NCBI RefSeq assembly: GCF_001555965.1
Contig: NZ_LSHX01000003.1
Location: 1 to 64,000 of the forward strand
Source: Sphingomonas sp. CCH21-G11
GTDB taxonomy: Bacteria; Pseudomonadota; Alphaproteobacteria; Sphingomonadales; Sphingomonadaceae
Length of the DNA: 64,000 bases
Reading direction: 5' to 3'
This document shows positions 58,260 to 64,000 of the stretch, one piece after another. The notes under the pieces were generated by a model. It was not told where the DNA came from. It made no database searches and saw nothing but the letters and a program-made list of their open reading frames with translations. The position numbers and the translations under genes were made by a program. How positions within the stretch are numbered: position 1 is the stretch's first letter; the number at the start of each line of letters is the position of its first letter.

Positions 58260-59149
58260 CCCTGCGCCATCCCCGCCGTGCGATCACCCTAGGTTTGGTC
58301 GCCGTCCTGTTGGCTTGCGGCTATTGGGCCTGGCGCACGCTGACGACACCGCAGGGCGCGCAGACCGTAGCCTTCACCCCCGCGTCGGAGGAATGCGCCA
58401 GCGACGGGCCTATGAAGTACTGCGTCTACCGCGCGCGCGGAGGGACCAATGGCGATATTGTCTATCACCTGCATGGCCGCAATCTCGACGAGCGCATCTG
58501 GAACGACGCGACCTATTACACGGGCCTGCTTCAGGCGCAGTGGCAGGCAAAGGGCGTTCGCCCGCCGACGGTGGTGACGCTGTCCTATGGCGGAAGCTGG
58601 CTGCTGTCCCCCAAGGGCGCTGCCCCCGACAGCGGCTTGCTGGAGGACATGATCGAGCGGTTTCCTGCCATCGAGAAAAAGCTGGGCACGCCGCGGCGGC
58701 GTATCCTGTTGGGGGAATCGATGGGCGGGCTCAATGTGCTGATCGCGGGGCTGGCCTATCCTGATCGCTTTGCCCGCATCGCCGCGCTGTGCCCCGGCGT
58801 CTACAAGGTCTCTCCCTTTGCGCCGATCAGTGAAATCAGGGCCGGCTTGGTTCGTACTGGCGCTGATCCGAAGGTCGCCTTCGGCATCTGGATGCTGGCC
58901 CGCCGTCACTACAGCAATGACCGCGAGTGGCGCGCCACCTCACCGCTGACCTTGATCGAGCAGGCGGGGCCCCAGTCCCCGGCGCTCTATTTGTCGAACG
59001 GACTGTATGACGCCTTCGGCAATTTCGAGGGAACACAGGCACTGGCCGAGCGGGCCCGCGCCCGCGCCGTCCAGACCGAGTGGCATCCGCTTTACGGGGG
59101 GCACTGCGCATTGGACGCGCCCTCGGTTGCCGCGTTTCTGGTCGCGTGA
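58250..59149 (+). CDS. Membrane-anchored alpha/beta-hydrolase esterase
   Basis: A 299-residue protein with an N-terminal membrane anchor (AITLGLVAVLLACGYWAW). An esterase-D/PHB-depolymerase-like domain follows: nucleophile in LLGESMGGLN, acid probably in LYDAFGNF and His in YGGHCALD. GAGGAGG precedes the ATG at 58250, which overlaps the membrane-protein gene by ten bases. It is third gene of the PadR unit. Substrate unknown. Confidence 0.82.
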   Translation: MRLTLRHPRRAITLGLVAVLLACGYWAWRTLTTPQGAQTVAFTPASEECASDGPMKYCVYRARGGTNGDIVYHLHGRNLDERIWNDATYYTGLLQAQWQAKGVRPPTVVTLSYGGSWLLSPKGAAPDSGLLEDMIERFPAIEKKLGTPRRRILLGESMGGLNVLIAGLAYPDRFARIAALCPGVYKVSPFAPISEIRAGLVRTGADPKVAFGIWMLARRHYSNDREWRATSPLTLIEQAGPQSPALYLSNGLYDAFGNFEGTQALAERARARAVQTEWHPLYGGHCALDAPSVAAFLVA

Positions 59150-59232
59150 CGGCCACAAAAGGGGAACATGATGATGAGGTTTGGGAAGCCAGCATCGCAA
59201 AACATTGCTGATTAAAAACAAGGGCTTGAAAC

Positions 59233-60243
59233 GTGCTGCGACATCTCATTTTAGTGACCTCCTTACTCTTGTGTCTGGGCCTTGCTGGCTCTGCCTGCGG
59301 TCAAGCCAAGGAGCAGGAAACCGCGCCTGAACGGATCGAGATTCCGAAGGTGGAGAAGGAAGGGGTGTGGAAACCGGACGATGGCGGAACGCAGCTGCCG
59401 CTGTGGCCTGCCAACGTCGCTTTGGCGCAGCCAGACAGCGGCGCTCATCCTGAATACACCGGCAACGGCTCGCCGCTGGTGGGCGGGCGCAAATGGCATT
59501 GGGCGACCTATGTCACCCGGCCGACCATGACGATCTATCGTCCGAAGGGTCGCAACACCGGCACCGCCATGCTCGTCATTCCCGGAGGTGGATTCTACGC
59601 TGTGGCAACCGACCTCGAAGGCACCGAAGTGTGCGACTGGGTCACCCGGCAAGGCATGACCTGCGCCATGCTCAAATACCGTACGCCGCAAGTCTGGCCG
59701 CGTGCTGATGGGAAACAGCAGCGACCAAAGGTCTTGCTGGGCCTGGAAGATGCGCAGCGCGCCATCAGTCTGCTGCGCGAACGGGCCTCGGCCTATGGCA
59801 TCGATCCGCACCGGATCGGAGCGATCGGGTTTTCGGCAGGCGCATACCTCGTCATCAACATGAGCAACACGGTTGTACGGACCTATCCCTTGACCGACGC
59901 TGCGGATCAGCAATCACCGCGGCCGGATTTCGCCGTTGTTGCCTATAACGCTCGCGTGCTGGACAACAGCAAGGGCAGGAACAGTCTGGAACTGCAGCCC
60001 TGGGTCGAGATCAGCCCGGACGCGCCGCCCACGCTCATCATTCATGCGATGAACGACTCCGTCGACGATGTGCGGGAGCCGATGGCCTACGCCCTTGCAC
60101 TCAATGACGCGGGCGTGCCGGTCGACATGCGGCTTTATGCAAAGGGAGGGCATGCTTTCGGCATGCGGCCGACTGCGGATCCGATCACCCGCCGGTGGCC
60201 GCAGCATCTTGAAGAGTGGCTGCGCGACATAAAGATGTTGTGA
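59233..60243 (+). CDS. Exported acetylxylan-esterase-like alpha/beta hydrolase
   Basis: A 336-residue protein with signal peptide or lipobox (LLLCLGLAGSAC). It has VIPGGGFYAVATDLEG (oxyanion HGG-type), the nucleophile IGFSAGAYL, an acid in NDSVDDV and His in GGHAFGM. This is the BD-FAE/acetylxylan esterase pattern of carbohydrate-active enzymes. It may deacetylate plant polysaccharides. The 83-bp gap from the previous gene leaves operon membership open. Confidence 0.85.
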   Translation: MLRHLILVTSLLLCLGLAGSACGQAKEQETAPERIEIPKVEKEGVWKPDDGGTQLPLWPANVALAQPDSGAHPEYTGNGSPLVGGRKWHWATYVTRPTMTIYRPKGRNTGTAMLVIPGGGFYAVATDLEGTEVCDWVTRQGMTCAMLKYRTPQVWPRADGKQQRPKVLLGLEDAQRAISLLRERASAYGIDPHRIGAIGFSAGAYLVINMSNTVVRTYPLTDAADQQSPRPDFAVVAYNARVLDNSKGRNSLELQPWVEISPDAPPTLIIHAMNDSVDDVREPMAYALALNDAGVPVDMRLYAKGGHAFGMRPTADPITRRWPQHLEEWLRDIKML

Positions 60244-60394
60244 GTGATCGCAGGAGGAGTGAGGTAGGCGGTGATCGAAGCCCGACCATCAACACGCCGG
60301 CGGGGAGTTGTTCTTGCCGATTGGGGCCAAAAGCGATGGGACTGAATAACTTCGAACAAGGCGAAATTTCGTTTCTTCTACCCGGGGCTTCCAA

Positions 60395-60826
60395 ATGAGC
60401 GAGCGCAAAAGTGCGGGCGTATGCGGGCTGAACCACATCACGCTGGCGGTGGCCGACGTACAGCGGTCCGTGATGTTTTACCGAGACGTCCTCGGTTGTT
60501 CGGTCCGGGCGTTGTGGGATGATGGCGCCTACCTAGAGGCTGGCGCACTCTGGCTATGCCTATCGCGTGACGATCTTGTGAGAACGTCGCCGCATCCAGA
60601 CTACACGCACTTCGCATTCAGCGTCCCTGACGGCGAATTCGCTGAGATCAGTGCGAGACTGCGAGAAGCCTGCAAAGTCTGGAAGGACAATAGCAGCGAA
60701 GGGGATTCAATCTACTTCCTCGATCCGGATGGGCACAAGCTGGAGGTTCATGTCGGCGATATCGAAACGAGACTAGCTCACTATCGAAGTGATCCTTCGA
60801 AGATCGTAAAGGTCTTCGACGATTGA
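60395..60826 (+). CDS. fosA: FosA-like glutathione transferase (fosfomycin-resistance family)
   Basis: A 143-residue VOC metalloenzyme. Metal ligands are in GLNHITLAV, DYTHFAF and HKLEVHVG. Further FosA hallmarks are GAYLEAGALWLCLS, WKDNSSEGDSIYFLDPDG (K+ loop and fosfomycin-binding residues) and the C-terminal fifth helix. FosA proteins add glutathione to fosfomycin; activity should be tested before claiming resistance. It is a single gene. Confidence 0.83.
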   Translation: MSERKSAGVCGLNHITLAVADVQRSVMFYRDVLGCSVRALWDDGAYLEAGALWLCLSRDDLVRTSPHPDYTHFAFSVPDGEFAEISARLREACKVWKDNSSEGDSIYFLDPDGHKLEVHVGDIETRLAHYRSDPSKIVKVFDD

Positions 60827-60960
60827 TCGTGCAGTGCCTTCTAGGGAGGTTGTTTTGAAGACATCTATAAGGATTCCACGCCGCTCCTGATCGCGGCGGG
60901 ATGGATAACGGATGTACGGTTTTCCTGTGGAGAGCAACTGACGAACAGGCGACGGGAACC

Positions 60961-61170
60961 TTATCTTCTGGAGACAAAGCCATCGGGCGTGAGCGTCATC
61001 TTGGCCAGGTCGAGTCCGCTCGCCAGCGCCCCTTGACGTGCGGCCTTGGCAAGCCGTTCAAGCATCTCAGGTTCGCGCGCCCATTGATCAAGGCCCGATC
61101 CCAGCATTGCTGCTTGCAGCAGCAGAGCCTCGGCAAACTCTTGGCGCTCGGCATCGCTGGCCTCGGCACG
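60961..61170 (-). pseudogene. Remnant: C-terminus of a DUF6683-like protein
   Basis: The minus strand reads ASDAERQEFAEALLLQA, then LEKA-type helix MLERLAKAARQGALA and MTLTPDGFVSRR with a stop. This parallels the C-terminus of the 45605 product (DAKRQEFAETLINQG ... LTDRGLIKRR). Upstream of DAERQ the frame runs into antisense AraC sequence, so the N-terminal part has been lost by recombination. Confidence 0.5.
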
Positions 61171-61356
61171 GGTCTGACCCCGCATGCCTACATCATCCAG
61201 CGGCGGCTCGAACTGGGCAAATCGCTGATCCGCAGCGGCGTTGGCCTCGCCGACGCTGGCTGCGAGGCAGGCTTTGCTGACCAGAGCCATTTCCACCGCG
61301 CATTCGTTCGGCGCTTCGGCATGACCCCGGGTGCCTATGCTGCGGCCATGCGCTGA
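61171..61356 (+). pseudogene. Remnant: C-terminal HTH of an AraC regulator
   Basis: The plus strand reads LTPHAYIIQRRLELGKSL, IRSGVGLADAGCEAGFADQSHF, HRAFVRRFGMTPGAYAA and a stop. This is the second HTH of an AraC-family protein, without sensor domain or first HTH. It adjoins the antisense DUF6683-like remnant at about 61170, marking a recombination joint. Confidence 0.65.
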
Positions 61357-61433
61357 GCGGCTGCAATTTCATTCAAGATCGTAACGTGCCGCTCGGATAG
61401 GTCCTGTGCACCGCAGCTGTCGGGGGGAAGTCA

Positions 61434-61994
61434 GTGGACCGGAATGCAAAAGATGCCCGCCCCTATGCCATCAAGCTGTGTTCCAAGCGCGAAAACCAGC
61501 AAATCAATGCCATCATCAATGATGCCGCAGTCGCATACAAAGGCGTGATCCCCGACGATCGCTGGCATGAGCCTTGTATGCCATCGGATGAGCTGGAAGC
61601 CGAGGTCGCTGCCGGGGTCCGGTTCACGGGCTACACCATCAACGGTCACTTGGTCGGCGTGATGGGCATACAGCATGTTCGCAACGTCCGCCTGATCAGG
61701 CATGCCTACGTGCTATCGGATCACCAAGGCCTCGGGATCGGCTCGGCTTTGATCCACCACCTGCGTGGCACTGGGACTTCTCCCATCCTGATCGGAACTT
61801 GGGCCGCTGCTTACTGGGCCATAGGTTTCTATCAGAGACATGGTTTCGGGCTCGTCCCCGAACCGGTAATGGCGCAACTCCCGAAGACATATTGGGATGT
61901 GCCCGAACGGCAGATCGAGACATCCGTGGTGTTAGCGGCACCTGCATTGACGGTTGACAGCGCTCAGCAGCTGATCGCTGCCGCCTGCACATGA
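61434..61994 (+). CDS. GNAT-family acetyltransferase
   Basis: A 186-residue GNAT protein (GTG start with GGGGGAAG upstream). The N-terminal IIPDDRWHEPCMP region precedes motif A (HAYVLSDHQGLGIGSALIHHL, acetyl-CoA pyrophosphate loop QGLGIG) and the late AYWAIGFYQRHGFGLVPE strand. Substrate unknown. Confidence 0.88.
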   Translation: MDRNAKDARPYAIKLCSKRENQQINAIINDAAVAYKGVIPDDRWHEPCMPSDELEAEVAAGVRFTGYTINGHLVGVMGIQHVRNVRLIRHAYVLSDHQGLGIGSALIHHLRGTGTSPILIGTWAAAYWAIGFYQRHGFGLVPEPVMAQLPKTYWDVPERQIETSVVLAAPALTVDSAQQLIAAACT

Positions 61995-62106
61995 TCCGGA
62001 GCAGGCGAATGGTCTGCAACGTGGTCCGGGGTGGTCAGCGCTGATCCGTCGCTACCCGGGAAATCGCGGAGAGGCTTTTTAGCCATCACAACGAGGCTAT
62101 ATTTCA

Positions 62107-62823
62107 ATGAACGAAATTCTCGGGCGCGTTCTGGAGATCGTGCGATATCCGGTAAAGTCGATGGCGGGGGAGCGGATGCCTGTCGCCGAGATGGACTGGC
62201 AAGGGCTCGAGGGCGATCGGCAATACGGGTTCGTGCGTCGTAGCAATACAACACGCTTCCCGTGGTTAACGGCCCGCGAATTGTCGGACTTGGTGCTTTA
62301 CCGAGCTGCTTATGACGATCCTGGAAGTCCCCGTACCTCGAAAGTAACGGTGGTTGCTCCCGACGGCAGGGAGCTTTCGCTCAGCGATCCGGGGCTAATT
62401 GCAGCGCTGGAAGCGGAGGCGGGAGAACCGCTCAGTTTGATGCAGCTCGGTATCGGCGCTTATGATTCGATGCCTGTTTCGATCGTGACCACCGCGAGCT
62501 TGAAGAAACTAGACGCGGTGCATGGTGCGTCGCTCGATCGACGCCGGTTCCGAACGAACATAATCGTTGAGAGCGATTGCCTGGACGAGGCTTGGCAAGG
62601 GCAGCGGATCGGTTTCGGCGAGGCCGGCGGCGCTGAACTCCTGATCGCTTATGGGGCGCCGCGCTGCGCCATGATCACGATCGACCCTGACACGGCCAAG
62701 CGCGACGCGCAGGTTTTACGCACCGTTGCGCAGCGTTTTGGAAACGCCTTCACAATGTATGCCTCGATTGCCCGGCCTGGCATCCTGCGCGAAGGCGACG
62801 AAGTGAGGTTCGTCGGGCCTTGA
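62107..62823 (+). CDS. MOSC-domain protein
   Basis: A 238-residue protein with an N-terminal MOSC beta-barrel part (LEIVRYPVKSMAGERMP, GLEGDRQYGFV) and the MOSC core RRRFRTNIIVES and GAPRCAMITIDPDT with the conserved Cys. MOSC proteins such as YcbX/YiiM transfer sulfur or bind molybdenum cofactor to reduce N-hydroxylated compounds. No reductase partner is adjacent. Confidence 0.87.
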   Translation: MNEILGRVLEIVRYPVKSMAGERMPVAEMDWQGLEGDRQYGFVRRSNTTRFPWLTARELSDLVLYRAAYDDPGSPRTSKVTVVAPDGRELSLSDPGLIAALEAEAGEPLSLMQLGIGAYDSMPVSIVTTASLKKLDAVHGASLDRRRFRTNIIVESDCLDEAWQGQRIGFGEAGGAELLIAYGAPRCAMITIDPDTAKRDAQVLRTVAQRFGNAFTMYASIARPGILREGDEVRFVGP

Positions 62824-62973
62824 AACTCAAATTGCCGGAGCCGGCCGTTCGAATGAAATCCGAATGGATCAAGGGGATCGGGGAGACGTTTTGATGGGCC
62901 GAGCGCAGTTGGCGCATCTTCAATCAATGGGCCGGCCCCTTTTTATTTGGAAGCAATTGCGAGGAAGGTACGC

Positions 62974-63792
62974 TTACGCGGTCACTTCGTCGCAGCTTTC
63001 CGCCTTGATCTGCTGTGTGCGCCCCGTCACTTCGCGAAACTTCTCGTGGTAACGCGGATGCTCGGTCCCCATCCACTTGTCCCACCAGGTGAAATAGAGG
63101 CCGTAATTGGTGGCAAAGCCGCCATTGTGATGCAGGTCGTGGTGGACCGTGGTGTTGATCCAGCGCGTCAGCGGCGAATCCAGCCACCAGCGGGGGAAGA
63201 ACTCGAACCCGGCATGGCCCATCGCGTTGCGGATGATCTGGAAGTTCAGCCAGGTGAACATCACCCAGCCGGGCGTCGGCACGAAGAATTGCCACAGCGG
63301 CACGAACGCGAACGCCACTGCCGCCTCGGGCATCGCAAAGCTGTAGGCGGCCCATGGCGTCGGCGTGATCGACCTGTGATGCGCGCGGTGGAAGAACCGG
63401 AACAGGCGCGGGTGGTGCATCATCCGGTGTGTCCAGTAGAAATAGGCATCATGCGCGATGGTGATCGCAGCCAGGATCAGCACATCCACACCCAACCCAA
63501 CACTGACGCCGAGGACATCGTAGAACACCCCGACTTCGCGCCCCCAGAGCAGAAGGCAAATGCCGATGGTGTAGACGAACACCGATTGCAGAGACTGCGC
63601 AACTTCGCGCCGCATGTCGGCGAGGCTTGCCTCCCGCTTCTGGATTTTGCGCGCCTTCAGCCCCGTTCGCCGCAGCTGCCACACGATCGCGAATGTCACC
63701 GAGGCGGCGATCAGGTAGCGGTTGAGATCGAAGGTGAAGATGTAAAGCCCCCGTTCCAGCAGGATATCGAGCGGCGGAATTCCGGTCGGCAT
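62974..63792 (-). CDS. Sterol-desaturase/fatty-acid-hydroxylase-family membrane protein
   Basis: A 272-residue di-iron membrane oxidase. Histidine clusters are intact: HDAYFYWTHRMMHH, FFHRAHHRS and TTVHHDLHHNGG. About four membrane helices flank them. The ATG at 63792 (MPTGIPPLD) gives the usual length. Bacterial members hydroxylate carotenoids, fatty acids or hopanoids; carotenoid modification is plausible in a sphingomonad but not shown here. Confidence 0.88.
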   Translation of the reverse strand: MPTGIPPLDILLERGLYIFTFDLNRYLIAASVTFAIVWQLRRTGLKARKIQKREASLADMRREVAQSLQSVFVYTIGICLLLWGREVGVFYDVLGVSVGLGVDVLILAAITIAHDAYFYWTHRMMHHPRLFRFFHRAHHRSITPTPWAAYSFAMPEAAVAFAFVPLWQFFVPTPGWVMFTWLNFQIIRNAMGHAGFEFFPRWWLDSPLTRWINTTVHHDLHHNGGFATNYGLYFTWWDKWMGTEHPRYHEKFREVTGRTQQIKAESCDEVTA

Positions 63793-63868
63793 GGTGTGGT
63801 CCTCAAGGCAGAGTCTCGGTGCCTTTTCCGGAGACCGCCCCGCCATGCGCTCATCTGCTCGAAACCGG

Positions 63869-64000
63869 CTAGCCGATTTCGGAAACAACCAGCGCCCGGG
63901 CGCGAAATTCACTCGGGGTCATGCCCTCTGCCTCGCGGAAGGCGCGGTTGAAGGGGCCGAGCGAGCCGAAACCGGCATCAAGCGCGATGGTGATGATGGG
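63869..64000 (-). CDS. AraC-family regulator, C-terminal end (runs off the window)
   Basis: The frame starts outside the window. The visible 43 residues read PIITIALDAGFGSLGPFNRAF, REAEGMTPSEFRARAL and VVSEIG-stop: the last HTH of an AraC protein. It closely resembles the end of the membrane-AraC protein at 53710 (ITIALDSGFASLASFNRVF, CTPSEYRAAAL). It lies 76 bp upstream of the desaturase-like gene, on the same strand. Confidence 0.85.
   Translation of the reverse strand, partial: PIITIALDAGFGSLGPFNRAFREAEGMTPSEFRARALVVSEIG

Noticed and set aside
60961..61296. Intact 111-aa minus-strand gene
   Set aside because: Only the C-terminal half resembles a protein. The N-terminal half is antisense to an AraC HTH, so it is better called a remnant.
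62864..63052. Small plus-strand frame downstream of the MOSC gene
   Set aside because: It overlaps the end of the desaturase-like gene on the other strand and has no recognised content.
1..64000. CRISPR arrays, tRNA or rRNA genes
   Set aside because: No regularly spaced direct repeats, tRNA-like cloverleaf sequences or rRNA signatures were seen on reading the window.

Overview
The window looks like chromosome from a high-GC alphaproteobacterium of the sphingomonad type (Sphingomonas or a close relative). The basis is very GC-rich coding sequence with strong third-position bias, sphingomonad-style dispersed palindromes, and a PrsK/PrsR/sugar-transferase exopolysaccharide module. No rRNA, tRNA or CRISPR was recognised. 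The taxonomic call is inference, since no marker gene is present.

Layout. (1) About 1-27 kb is ordinary chromosome: a truncated subtilisin-like protease with a probable barrel domain, a PepSY/response-regulator/histidine-kinase operon, an ABC-F ATPase, a DUF815 ATPase, sugar transferase-prsK-prsR, a HisN-type phosphatase, outer-membrane phospholipase A, a peroxiredoxin, a diguanylate cyclase, two tiny membrane peptides behind a sigma-54-type promoter, glpX, homoserine dehydrogenase, a 2OG-Fe oxygenase, a Bcr/CflA efflux pump, a thioesterase and phosphoenolpyruvate carboxylase. (2) About 27-52 kb is a non-flagellar type III secretion system (T3SS) with its cargo. The minus-strand operon runs lytic transglycosylase-sctV-C-D-F-I-J-K-L-N-O-P. 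The plus-strand operon runs sctU-fliO-like-sctQ(N)-sctQ(C)-sctR-S-T-luxR-type HTH. Cargo genes lie on both sides. (3) About 52.5-64 kb is an accessory stretch of mixed composition: a CPBP protease, AraC, WYL and PadR regulators, VOC and FosA-like proteins, esterases, GNAT, MOSC and a sterol-desaturase-like protein, with several gene remnants. The window ends inside another AraC regulator.

The most interesting content is the T3SS cargo. One gene encodes a polymorphic-toxin-like protein with a C-terminal DNA/RNA non-specific endonuclease (EndoNS_2-like) motif. It is coupled through an ATGA overlap to a YezG/DUF600-like putative immunity gene. Two other candidates are a GxSxG lipase-like protein and a protein with the DUF1521/MIIA self-cleaving domain of rhizobial NopE. 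The nuclease, the lipase and a 190-residue protein share an N-terminal module, [LM][ST]PVE[RQ]GELA[RA]A[LM], at nearly the same position (residues 62-81). Five cargo transcription units carry a previously unlabelled element upstream: TARTCGATCCGAYTA, then seven bases, then TARTCGGATCG. In three of them it ends 66-67 bp before the ATG. The simplest reading is a T3SS regulon, perhaps controlled by the LuxR-type HTH protein at the end of the sctU operon. Part of its cargo looks like interbacterial toxins rather than, or as well as, host effectors. No canonical translocon, tip, gatekeeper or class I chaperone gene was recognised.
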